DNA of 64,000 bases, taken from the NCBI RefSeq assembly GCF_016907295.1, contig NZ_JAFBBR010000001.1:2728001-2792000 (forward strand), written 5' to 3'. Below are positions 9,178 through 16,084 of the stretch, one piece after another; positions within the stretch are counted from its first letter, which is position 1, and each line of letters starts with the position of its first letter. A program made the position numbers and the translations under genes. The notes beneath the pieces are model-generated. The model was given only the letters and a program-made list of their open reading frames with translations, was not told the origin of the DNA and ran no database searches. Origin of the DNA: Microbacterium dextranolyticum (GTDB taxonomy: Bacteria > Actinomycetota > Actinomycetes > Actinomycetales > Microbacteriaceae).

Positions 9178-9208
9178 GGGTCCTTCTCCCTGTTTTCGCG
9201 CCTGTAAT

Positions 9209-9231
9209 GTCGCTGTGTTCGCGACTCTATA
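9209..9231 (-). promoter_or_regulatory. Putative PTS promoter -10 and operator half-sites
   Basis: On the minus strand a -10-like TATAGA (9226-9231) is followed immediately by the inverted repeat GTCGC-N7-GCGAC (9209-9225). That position is suited to repression at the transcription start. No matching regulator gene is adjacent, and the evidence is limited to this arrangement. Confidence 0.3.
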
Positions 9232-9351
9232 CCGGCCCTCGGGCCCCGGAAAGGCGGGCCGCGTCCAGCGCGGAGCTCCCCTCGAGGGCAGTTCCTGACC
9301 ATCGTCCCATACAGGGAACGCCCAGGTTTCATACCCGTTCCGTCCAGAAAC

Positions 9352-9369
9352 TGTTGCCAATCTGTGACC
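9352..9369 (+). promoter_or_regulatory. MtrA-like direct repeat upstream of cell-wall gene
   Basis: TGTTGCC (9352-9358) and TGTGACC (9363-9369) are direct repeats 11 bp apart, close to a GTNAC-N6-GTNAC pattern. This resembles binding sites of the actinobacterial response regulator MtrA, which controls cell-wall hydrolase genes. The site lies about 80 bp upstream of a secreted transglycosylase-like gene. Inference only. Confidence 0.35.
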
Positions 9370-9445
9370 TTCGTGTCCACCCGAGGACGCACGCCGCACG
9401 CGCACCCGAGCGCCGCGGCGCTGATGCACCGGAAGTACTCCCTTT

Positions 9446-10411
9446 ATGTCTCGTAACGTTCTCCGCTCCGCCACGCCTCTTCTCGTCTGCGCCGGCCTCG
9501 TCGCCGGGATGTTCGCCACCACCGGCGCGGCCTTGCCGCAGGCATCGGAAGGAGCCGGCATCGACGCCTCCGCGTCCACGCAGACGCATTCGATCGCCGC
9601 TCCCCTCAGCACGATCGCCTCGCGCGCGCAGAGCACGCTGGATGCCGCGCGTCAGGCGATCGCCGACGCACGCACGGTCGGCACCGACGTCTCCACCTCC
9701 GGCCTGACGGTGAACACCACGGCGACGGTCATCGACACCGACCAGCTCGACGCCTTCGTCTCGAAGCTCAATGTCGTCGATGTGACCCCCACCCTGCTCG
9801 TCCCCACCCTGACGGCGAACGCCGCCGCCGAAGTCCAGTCGGTGCAGGAGAAGACGGCAGCCCTGCGCGGTCAGCTCGACGCCGCGAAGGCGAAGAAGGC
9901 CGAGGAGGAAGCCGCGGCGAAGGCCGCCGCCGAAGCCGCCGCTGCCGCGCAGGCAGCCGCTGAGGCCGCCGCTGCGCAGGCCGCCGCCGAAGCCGCCGCC
10001 AAGGCCGCAGAAGAGAAGGCCGCCGCGGAGAAGGCCGCCGCGGAGTCCACGTCGTCGTCCTCATCCTCGTCGTCGCGTTCGTCGACAGCCTCGGTGAACG
10101 TCAACGTCGACCCCGGTTCAGCGCAGGGTATCGGCCGCTCCATGGCCGCCGGGTATGGCTGGGGAGACGACCAGTTCGCCTGCCTGCTGTCCCTGTGGAA
10201 CCGCGAGTCCGGCTGGCGCGTGAACGCCGCCAGCAGCAGCGGTGCGTACGGGATCCCCCAGGCGCTCCCCGGCAGCAAGATGGCTTCCGCCGGCTCCGAC
10301 TGGGAGACCAACCCGGCGACGCAGATCGCGTGGGGGCTCGGCTATATCTCCGGTCGCTACGGCACGCCGTGCGGCGCATGGGACCACTCGGAGTCGTCGG
10401 GCTGGTACTGA
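9446..10411 (+). CDS. Secreted transglycosylase-like protein with Ala-rich coiled coil
   Basis: Exported protein of 321 aa, probably a peptidoglycan-cleaving or wall-binding factor. Residues 1-30 form a signal peptide (SATPLLVCAGLVAG core, cut near TGAALPQA). Residues about 130-200 are an Ala/Glu/Lys-rich coiled coil (repeats such as AAAEAAAAAQAAAEA), followed by a Ser-rich hinge. The final 95 residues are a transglycosylase SLT-like fold with the catalytic-type Glu in LLSLWNRESGWRVNA and the AYGIPQALPGSKMAS segment. A GGAAG lies 11 nt before the ATG. The domain order (signal, coiled coil, SLT) is common in Microbacteriaceae surface hydrolases. Activity is inferred from the fold motifs only. 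Confidence 0.82.
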   Translation: MSRNVLRSATPLLVCAGLVAGMFATTGAALPQASEGAGIDASASTQTHSIAAPLSTIASRAQSTLDAARQAIADARTVGTDVSTSGLTVNTTATVIDTDQLDAFVSKLNVVDVTPTLLVPTLTANAAAEVQSVQEKTAALRGQLDAAKAKKAEEEAAAKAAAEAAAAAQAAAEAAAAQAAAEAAAKAAEEKAAAEKAAAESTSSSSSSSSRSSTASVNVNVDPGSAQGIGRSMAAGYGWGDDQFACLLSLWNRESGWRVNAASSSGAYGIPQALPGSKMASAGSDWETNPATQIAWGLGYISGRYGTPCGAWDHSESSGWY

Positions 10412-10427
10412 TCCGACGCCGCATCAT

Positions 10428-10469
10428 CGACGGAGCGGGTCCGGGCACAGCCCCGGACCCGCTCCGTCG
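10428..10469 (+). terminator. Terminator of the transglycosylase-like gene
   Basis: An 18-bp perfect stem (10428-10445 with 10452-10469) with a 6-nt loop begins 17 bp after the stop codon. Only a short, imperfect T-run (TCTC) follows. Confidence 0.75.
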
Positions 10470-10516
10470 TCTCGCGTCGACTCGCCCGCGAGCGCGACGC
10501 GTCGTAGGGTGGCGTC

Positions 10517-11059
10517 GTGACGTGGAAGACGCGCGCCTCGCGCACGGTGTACGACAACCGTTGGATCCGGGTCGACGAGCACGAGGTCACCGGACCCCAC
10601 GGAGACGGCATCTACGGCGTCGTCGAGATGCAGCAGCCGGCGGTGTTCGTCGTCGCCCTCGACGATGATGAGCGGGTGTGCCTGATCACGCTCGAGCGTT
10701 ACACGACCGGACTCTCGATCGAAGTGCCCGCGGGAGGCTCGGACGGGGAGGAGCCACTGGTCGCCGCCCAGCGCGAACTGGCCGAAGAGACCGGGCTCGC
10801 GGCGCGGGAGTGGACCCTGCTCGGGCGCATGAACGCACTGAACGGCATCGCCCGCGCCCCCGAGTACGTGTTCCTCGCGCGCGGCGTGGAGCACTGGGCT
10901 GAGGCGTCCGCGGCGAGCCGCGACGAGGAGGGCATCGAATCCGTCCGCTGGGTCGCGTTCGACGAGGCTCTCACGATGATCTCCGACGGGCGCATCACCG
11001 ACGGCGAGACGATCGCCGCCCTCGCCTACGCCGGCATCCGCCTCGGCCGGTTCGCCTGA
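10517..11059 (+). CDS. Nudix hydrolase, ADP-ribose pyrophosphatase-like
   Basis: Protein of 180 aa predicted to hydrolyse nucleoside diphosphate-linked compounds such as ADP-ribose. The Nudix box lies at about residues 73-95, ending REL-A-EE-T-GL, with metal-binding glutamates present; the spacing between its first Gly and Glu is one residue shorter than canonical. The preceding SIEVPAGG segment is typical of the ADP-ribose branch. Translation starts at GTG 10517; the ribosome site is weak. The gene stands alone after a terminator and is convergent with rpmJ, leaving only 24 bp between stop codons. Confidence 0.85.
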   Translation: MTWKTRASRTVYDNRWIRVDEHEVTGPHGDGIYGVVEMQQPAVFVVALDDDERVCLITLERYTTGLSIEVPAGGSDGEEPLVAAQRELAEETGLAAREWTLLGRMNALNGIARAPEYVFLARGVEHWAEASAASRDEEGIESVRWVAFDEALTMISDGRITDGETIAALAYAGIRLGRFA

Positions 11060-11083
11060 GGGGCGCGGCCTCGCCGCCGGCGG

Positions 11084-11206
11084 TCAGCCCTGGCGCCCCT
11101 TGAAGCGCGGGTTCTGCTTGTTGATGACGTAGACGCGTCCTCGGCGGCGCACCACCTGCGCGCCGGGTTGCTGCGCCAGGGACTTGAGGGATGAACGAAC
11201 CTTCAT
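11084..11206 (-). CDS. rpmJ: 50S ribosomal protein L36, cysteine-free (zinc-independent) form
   Basis: Ribosomal protein of 40 aa beginning [19 protein letters not shown] and ending NPRFKGRQG, recognisable as bL36. It has no Cys or His, so it is the C-minus paralogue that replaces the zinc-ribbon form when zinc is scarce. AAGGAG lies just upstream of the ATG and overlaps the edge of a 23-bp palindrome resembling a Zur box. It is divergent from a COG0523-type gene. In several actinobacteria Zur represses C-minus ribosomal proteins together with a CobW-like protein, which matches this layout. Confidence 0.93.
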   Translation of the reverse strand: MKVRSSLKSLAQQPGAQVVRRRGRVYVINKQNPRFKGRQG

Positions 11207-11214
11207 GTCTCTCC

Positions 11215-11237
11215 TTATTGAGAATTGTTTTCAATAA
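11215..11237. promoter_or_regulatory. Zur-box-like palindrome between divergent genes
   Basis: A 23-bp inverted repeat has outer half-sites TTATTGA (11215-11221) and TCAATAA (11231-11237). Its core reads TTGAGAAT-T-GTTTTCAA, close to Zur operators of actinobacteria (TGAAAATNNTTTTCA type). It lies 8 bp before the rpmJ start and 48 bp before the COG0523-like start, so one bound dimer could silence both. Confidence 0.75.
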
Positions 11238-11284
11238 GAGGCTAGAGTGATCGACGTCCATCCGTCAACACGAGAGCGAGCCCC

Positions 11285-12307
11285 GTGGAACCCGTCCCCC
11301 TCATCGTCACCGGTCTGTGCACGCCCGAGCGGAAGCGCTATTCGGCAGGGTTGGCCGCCGCGACGCGACGCGGCCTGATCGAGATCCCCGGCGGCCACGC
11401 CGCCGTCGGCGGGTCCACCCCGACGCGTATCACGCCCGCCGCCGGCGATCTCGGCCACGTGGTCGTCGACGTGGATGTCGACGTCGACGTCCGCCACCTC
11501 GACGTGGTGATGGGTTCGCCGGCACCGCCGATCGTCTGCGTCATCGATGCCCGCCACCTGATCGACGATCTGCGGGACGGATCGCCGCTCGACCCGCGGG
11601 CGCCCGCGGGCGACGACCGTGGCGATGTCGGGGCACGGGCCCGTCGCGCCGCCACTCTGCTCGAAGCGGCCGAGTCCGTCAGCATCGTGCAGTGGGAGTC
11701 GGTGGACACACCGCGACTCTCGCTGCTGATGGCGCTCGCCTCCCATCTGGCGCCCCGCGCGCGCGTCCGCCTGTCCCGCGGTCCTGCAGACGACGTGCGG
11801 GCGCTCTTCGCCGCGCGGACGCTGCCGTCCACCCCCGACGAGGTGCTCGAGCGGGCCGGCTGGGTGCACGCCCTCAACGACTCGCACGACCCGCACATGA
11901 CCGACCCGCGGGTCACCACGTTCCGGTACGAGAGACTGCATCCTTTCCATCCCGCACGCCTCGCCTCGGCGCTCGACCGGATCGACGCCGGACGCTCGGG
12001 GCTGCTCGTGCGCTCGGCAGGGTTCTGCCGCATCGCGTCGCGCCCCGGCATCCTCGCCCGATGGGACCAGGTCGGATCCGCGATCTGGATCGACCCGCTC
12101 GATGCGGGGCCGTCCGCGGACGGCACCGCGCAGGACATCGCACTGACCGGACTGGATCTCATCGTCGGCGATCTCGTCGCCACGCTCGACTCGGCGCTCG
12201 TCACCGACGCTGAGCTCGAGGAGGGCCCGGAGTGCTGGCGGAGGATGCCCGATCCACTGCCCGTGTGGCCGCCGTTGCCGCACGAGAGGTCGCCCCGCGA
12301 ACGGTGA
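11285..12307 (+). CDS. COG0523 (CobW-like) protein with degenerate P-loop
   Basis: Protein of 340 aa related to G3E GTPases that deliver metals. The C-terminal CobW_C-like domain is clear (HPFHPARLASALDRIDAGRS and the following hydrophobic strand, about residues 225-270). At the N-terminus, VTGLCTPERKRYS occupies the Walker A position but lacks the GxxGSGKT residues, and neither the CxCC metal motif nor a clean G-domain signature is visible. Start is GTG 11285. Divergent arrangement with zinc-free L36 around a Zur-like box suggests a role in zinc starvation, possibly without nucleotide hydrolysis. The family assignment is good, the biochemical role open. Confidence 0.75.
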   Translation: MEPVPLIVTGLCTPERKRYSAGLAAATRRGLIEIPGGHAAVGGSTPTRITPAAGDLGHVVVDVDVDVDVRHLDVVMGSPAPPIVCVIDARHLIDDLRDGSPLDPRAPAGDDRGDVGARARRAATLLEAAESVSIVQWESVDTPRLSLLMALASHLAPRARVRLSRGPADDVRALFAARTLPSTPDEVLERAGWVHALNDSHDPHMTDPRVTTFRYERLHPFHPARLASALDRIDAGRSGLLVRSAGFCRIASRPGILARWDQVGSAIWIDPLDAGPSADGTAQDIALTGLDLIVGDLVATLDSALVTDAELEEGPECWRRMPDPLPVWPPLPHERSPRER

Positions 12308-12406
12308 CCGCCGCCGTAGCCCGTCGCCGTCGAATCGTCAACCCACTCACTCCCCACCGCGGAGCGACGTAACGTCGATCCCGCAGTCCAGAGAAAGGAA
12401 GATGCC

Positions 12407-12577
12407 ATGGGTTTCGACGACAAGATCAAGAACGCGGCAGAGGATCTCGGCGGCAAGGTGAAGGAGGGCGTCGGCAAGGTGACGCACAACGAGCGCCTCG
12501 AGGCCGAGGGCGAGGCCGACCAGGCCAAGGCTCAGGTCAAGAAGGCCGGCGAGGACGTCAAGGACGCGTTCAAGTAA
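12407..12577 (+). CDS. CsbD family stress protein
   Basis: Small, highly charged protein of 56 aa (MGFDDKIKNAAEDLGGKVKE...) typical of the CsbD family, whose members are induced by general stress; their molecular function is unknown. AAAGGAAG precedes the ATG by 5-6 nt. The region 35 bp upstream contains CGTAACGTCGA, which recurs at the same relative place before the other CsbD-like gene at 35163. A strong terminator follows, so this is a monocistronic unit. Confidence 0.9.
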   Translation: MGFDDKIKNAAEDLGGKVKEGVGKVTHNERLEAEGEADQAKAQVKKAGEDVKDAFK

Positions 12578-12594
12578 CCGGCGGCAGACACAGC

Positions 12595-12630
12595 GAAGCG
12601 CCCCCATCCCGGCTCGGATGGGGGCGCTTC
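12595..12630 (+). terminator. Terminator of csbD-like gene
   Basis: A 15-bp perfect stem (12595-12609 with 12616-12630) with a 6-nt loop lies 17 bp after the stop codon. Confidence 0.85.
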
Positions 12631-12685
12631 CGTGCGCGGCAACGCGCGCGCCGTAGAGTAATCGCATTCGCACACAGGAGACCCC

Positions 12686-12727
12686 ATGACCCCGTCCGCA
12701 CGAGCACACCGTCTTCTCGGACGCTGA
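12686..12727 (+). CDS. Putative 13-codon upstream ORF
   Basis: ATG at 12686 is preceded by AGGAGA at good spacing and opens a 13-codon frame (MTPSARAHRLLGR). Its stop lies 3 bp before the GTG start of the DUF1622 gene, which itself has no ribosome site of its own. The arrangement suggests translational coupling, a leader peptide, or simply the remains of a longer gene start. No conservation data are available. Confidence 0.4.
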   Translation: MTPSARAHRLLGR

Positions 12728-12730
12728 TCC

Positions 12731-13177
12731 GTGGCCGAGTCGATCGAGCCGATCTTCACGGCGATCGCCGTCGCCTTCGAGATGGTGGGGGCGCTCGCCA
12801 TGGTCGCCGGCTTCGTCGTCGCCCTCGTGCTGGCGCTTCGATCGCTGCGCCGTAGCGGCGACGGGCACGCCGCCTACTCCCTGCTGCGCACCACGCTGGG
12901 CGCCGCCATCCTGCTCGGACTCGAGGTCCTCGTCGCGGCCGATCTCATCCGCACGATCACCTCGAAGCCCTCGATCGAGGATGCCCTCATCCTCGGCCTG
13001 ATCGTCCTCATCCGGACAGTGCTGTCGATGTCGATCCAGATCGAGATCGACGGCGTCCTGCCGTGGCGGCGAGCGCTGCTGACCAGCGGCGGGCAGGTGC
13101 TCGCGCGCACGATCGCGCGTGAACGAGCGAGCGTGCGCAAGGACCCCGAGCGCGGCGCAGCGACCGCGCGCGACTAA
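12731..13177 (+). CDS. DUF1622 family membrane protein
   Basis: Protein of 148 aa with three hydrophobic segments (about residues 5-35, 52-72 and 83-103) and a basic C-terminal tail. It includes the family-typical stretch GLEVLVAADLIRTI and LILGLIVLIRTVLS. The function is unknown; members occur widely as small inner-membrane proteins. GTG 12731 is the likely start and may be reached by coupling from the 13-codon ORF ending 3 bp upstream. The stop codon overlaps by 4 bp with the 3' end of the decayed PTS gene on the opposite strand. Confidence 0.75.
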   Translation: MAESIEPIFTAIAVAFEMVGALAMVAGFVVALVLALRSLRRSGDGHAAYSLLRTTLGAAILLGLEVLVAADLIRTITSKPSIEDALILGLIVLIRTVLSMSIQIEIDGVLPWRRALLTSGGQVLARTIARERASVRKDPERGAATARD

Positions 13178-14040
13178 CCCGCCTGCGCTCCGGCGCTGTT
13201 GACGAGCACGACCGGCGTGATCGGGTCGAGTCCGGCCGCGCGGATGGCCGCGAGGTTGACGCTCACGAGAGGCGCTCCCGCCTCGACGCGGTCGCCGACG
13301 ACCACGTGCGGCGTGAACGGCGCTCCACCGAGCGCGACGGTGTCGATGCCGATGTGCACGAGCACTTCCGCTCCCTGCGCCGAGGTGATGCCGAAGAAGT
13401 AGGCGCCGATCGCGATGGGAAGGGTCAGCAGGCCCGGCGCGCCGGTCGAGAAGACCTTCACACCGCCGGCGCCCACCACGGCGCCGGCGATCGCGCCGGA
13501 GATCGAGGCGACGAGGAAGGCGCGCTTGCGCGGCAGGGTGATGCCGTAGATCGCCGGTTCGGTGACGCCGAAGATCGCGGCGAGCCTGGCCGAGAACCCG
13601 AGAACCCGAGGGCCTTCGTCTTCTTCTCGCGCAGGCGCAGGGTCACACCGAGCGCGGCGCCGGCCTGGGCGAGGACGGCGGGGATCTGGCAGGTCGTCGA
13701 GGACGAGGCCAGCACGTGCGTCGTCGAGAGGATGATCAGCAGACCCTTGAGGATGCCCGTCGCCGCCAGCACCCCGAGGATGGGCGCGAAGATCGACGAG
13801 ATGACGTCGATCACACGCGAGAGCGCGCTGACCTTCTGGCCGCTGCCCGCCGACGGGTCGGCGACACGGTCGCCGTCGGTGAGCGAGGTCGGAAGCCCCG
13901 CGTACACCTTCGAGACGTTGTTGCCGACGACCACCTGGAACTGCCCGCCGTTCTCCATGACCGTGATCACACCGGGAAGCGCGGTCACCGCATCCTTCTG
14001 CGCCTTCGATCGGTCGCGCAGGGTGAAGCCGACCGGTCCG
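13174..14040 (-). pseudogene. Decayed PTS permease EIIBCA with internal deletions and a frameshift
   Basis: Remnant of a glucose/beta-glucoside-superfamily PTS protein. In order it keeps: the EIIB domain without its first residues and active-site Cys (begins FTLRDRSKAQKDAV); the start of EIIC (up to LSTTHVLASSSTT); a jump of well over 100 residues to CQIPAVLAQAGAALG; a +8 frameshift caused by duplication of GAGAACCC (13592-13607 on the plus strand); the FGVTEPAIYGITLPRKR motif in the new frame; and a second abrupt join from PIAIG to YFFGITSAQGAEVLVHIG of EIIA, whose catalytic His remains. It is about 290 codons long where 650-700 is normal. It cannot give a working permease. It sits directly after nadK. 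Confidence 0.88.
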
Positions 14041-14061
14041 TGGCTCTCCGGGCGCGCTGCC

Positions 14062-15018
14062 TCAGGCCGAGGGAACCTCGCCCGCGCGCAGGTCGCGAGG
14101 CTCGACGGGGCCGCGCCAGCCGGCGACGGGCAGCTGGAACTTGCGCACCAGCCGATCGGTGAACGGGGCGGGGTGCAGGCGCGCGAGCCGCACATGCTCC
14201 TCCGAGCGGCGGGCGATGACTCGGGCACCCGGCGGCAGGTCGTGAGAGCGGCGACCGTCGCACCAGAGGATGCCGGTGCCGTCCGTGCGGGCGAGCACAT
14301 CGATCGCGACCGTCGCCTCGGGGCCGACGACGAGGGGGCGGGCGAACAGCGCGTGCGCCGACAGGGGAACGACGGCGATCGCTTCGACGGTGGGCCAGAT
14401 GACGGGCCCACCCGCGGAGAAGTTGTAGGCGGTCGACCCGGTCGGGGTCGAGATCACGACCCCGTCGCAGCCGAAGCTCGACAGCGGACGGCTGTCGATC
14501 TCGAGGACGACCTCCATCATCCGCTCGCGAGCCGCCTTCTCGACGGTCGCCTCGTTCAGGGCCCACGTCGAGTAGATGACGGTATCGGCCTCGTCACGCA
14601 CCTCGACGTCGAGCGTCATCCGCTCTTCGACGTCGTATTCGCGGTCGATGACCCGGCGCATGGCGTCGTCGATCACGTCCGCCTCGATCTCGGCGAGGAA
14701 GCCGACGTGGCCCATGTTGATCCCGAGGATCGGGGCCGTCCCGGTGCGCACGAGCTCCGCCGCGCGCAGGATCGTGCCGTCGCCGCCCAGGACGATGGCG
14801 ATCTCCACGGCATCCACCGACACGTCCACTCCGAGCGTCGCCAGCGGTCCGACGTCGCCGAGCTCGTGCCGCAGCTCGTCGTCGCCGTCGGGCAGCACGG
14901 CGCGCGCTCCCGCCGATTGCACGGCGGCGATGACGCGCCGCGCGGCGAGGACCGTGTCCGTGCGCCGCGCATGCGCGACCACCAGGATCTCGCGCGGGTC
15001 GGTGCTCTCGATGGTCAT
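14062..15018 (-). CDS. nadK: NAD kinase
   Basis: Phosphorylates NAD to NADP using ATP or polyphosphate. The protein (318 aa) shows the GGDGT motif in IVLGGDGTILRAAEL (about residues 73-87), the conserved NMGHVGFLAE segment, the CDGVVISTPTGSTAYNFSAGG block and a C-terminal WCDGRRSHDLPPGAR region. The ATG overlaps the tlyA stop by 4 bp, so it is the last intact gene of a housekeeping operon. In many actinobacteria recN follows nadK; here the decayed PTS gene occupies that place. Confidence 0.96.
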   Translation of the reverse strand: MTIESTDPREILVVAHARRTDTVLAARRVIAAVQSAGARAVLPDGDDELRHELGDVGPLATLGVDVSVDAVEIAIVLGGDGTILRAAELVRTGTAPILGINMGHVGFLAEIEADVIDDAMRRVIDREYDVEERMTLDVEVRDEADTVIYSTWALNEATVEKAARERMMEVVLEIDSRPLSSFGCDGVVISTPTGSTAYNFSAGGPVIWPTVEAIAVVPLSAHALFARPLVVGPEATVAIDVLARTDGTGILWCDGRRSHDLPPGARVIARRSEEHVRLARLHPAPFTDRLVRKFQLPVAGWRGPVEPRDLRAGEVPSA

Positions 15019-15854
15019 CTCGCTCCCGCCACTAGGTTCACGGTCTCCAGGTATTCTGTCGGATTGCCGGCTTCCGCCGTGCTGTCGACGTCTGGAGATC
15101 GCCCGGGTCGCAGATGCACCAGGTATTCCTGGTTCCCATGCGTGCCCGCCAGCGGAGACGCGATCACGCCCCGTGTTCGAAGGCCCGCGTCCCACGCCGC
15201 CCAGAGCACACCGGCGACCGCGTCGGCGCGCGCCGCGGGGTCGGTAACGAGTCCCTCGCGCACTCCCGTGCGCCCCACCTCGAACTGGGGCTTCACGAGC
15301 AGCACGATGTCGCCGTCCGGTGCGACGACCCCGGCCACGGCGGGGAGCACGTGGGCGAGGGAGATGAAGGAGAGATCCCCGGTGACGACGGATGGAGCTT
15401 CCTCCACGGGCTGCGCGGGCCCCACAGCCTCGGCCAGGGCATCGCGGGTCATGTGACGCACGTTGAACCCTTCGACGACCGTGACGCCGGGGTCGGCGGC
15501 GATCTCGGGAGCGAGCTGGTCGTGGCCGACGTCCACCGCGAGAACGCGTACGGCTCCGCGCTCCCGCAGCACCTGGGTGAACCCGCCTGTGGAAGCCCCC
15601 ATGTCGAGGCAGAGCCGTCCGGCGATCCGGACGTCGAATGCGTCGAGTGCAGCGATCAGCTTGTGCGCGGCGCGGCTCACGTAGTGATCGGATGCCGCGA
15701 CGGTGATCTCCTGTATATCGGACACACGGGTCGACGGCTTCACGACCGGCGTGCCGTCGACCGAGACCAGGCCGGCCTCGATGAGCTGCGCGGCATGGGT
15801 GCGAGAGCGCGCGAGCGATCGGGCGGCGACCGCGGCGTCGAGTCGGGAGGTCAC
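15015..15854 (-). CDS. tlyA: TlyA family rRNA (cytidine-2'-O)-methyltransferase
   Basis: Methylates ribose 2'-OH of cytidines in 16S and/or 23S rRNA; in mycobacteria this activity confers capreomycin susceptibility. The 279-aa protein has an N-terminal S4 RNA-binding domain (about residues 1-60) followed by a Rossmann methyltransferase fold with SAM motif LDMGASTGGFTQVL (about 85-98) and the K-D-K-E-type residues in VVTGDLSFISL and LVKPQFEVG. The start is GTG 15854, overlapping the stop of a small conserved ORF. It is flanked by nadK (4-bp overlap), a common actinobacterial neighbour. Confidence 0.95.
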   Translation of the reverse strand: MTSRLDAAVAARSLARSRTHAAQLIEAGLVSVDGTPVVKPSTRVSDIQEITVAASDHYVSRAAHKLIAALDAFDVRIAGRLCLDMGASTGGFTQVLRERGAVRVLAVDVGHDQLAPEIAADPGVTVVEGFNVRHMTRDALAEAVGPAQPVEEAPSVVTGDLSFISLAHVLPAVAGVVAPDGDIVLLVKPQFEVGRTGVREGLVTDPAARADAVAGVLWAAWDAGLRTRGVIASPLAGTHGNQEYLVHLRPGRSPDVDSTAEAGNPTEYLETVNLVAGAR

Positions 15855-16015
15855 GCGGAAGCGTCCCGCGGTCCGGACTCCAGTCGACGCGCGAGTTCGT
15901 CGTGAAGTGCGGCATAGGCGTTCGCGCGCTCGGCGAGAGGCTGCTCCTCGATCACTTCGAGAGTCGAGAGCAGATCGTCCCGGCGCGCATCCGCATCAGC
16001 GGCATCCATCGACAT
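15851..16015 (-). CDS. Small conserved acidic protein between HAD phosphatase and tlyA
   Basis: Protein of 54 aa (starts MSMDAADADARRDDLLSTLE, ends RLESGPRDASA), rich in Asp, Glu, Ala and Arg and predicted helical. GGAG lies 3 nt before the ATG. The stop overlaps the tlyA GTG start, so it is translationally coupled. Small acidic ORFs of this kind are commonly seen upstream of tlyA in actinobacterial genomes; the function is unknown. Confidence 0.75.
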   Translation of the reverse strand: MSMDAADADARRDDLLSTLEVIEEQPLAERANAYAALHDELARRLESGPRDASA

Positions 16016-16084
16016 GTCTCCACGATACGCGGCGCCGTCGACGCGCCGTGCCCGCGCGCCGAAGGGCGGCGTCGGCGGGCCTTC

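Noticed and set aside
7090..9207. Plus-strand open frame of 705 codons opposite the PTS permease
   Set aside because: Low-complexity Arg/Asp/Glu/His composition and complete overlap with a well-conserved PTS protein show it is a shadow frame.
9232..9445. c-di-AMP (ydaO-type) riboswitch before the transglycosylase-like gene
   Set aside because: Such elements often precede wall hydrolases in actinobacteria, but the conserved core sequences and pairing were not recognisable here.
13306..15456. Plus-strand open frame of 716 codons across the PTS remnant and nadK
   Set aside because: It runs antisense through a recognised NAD kinase and is compositionally biased; not a gene.
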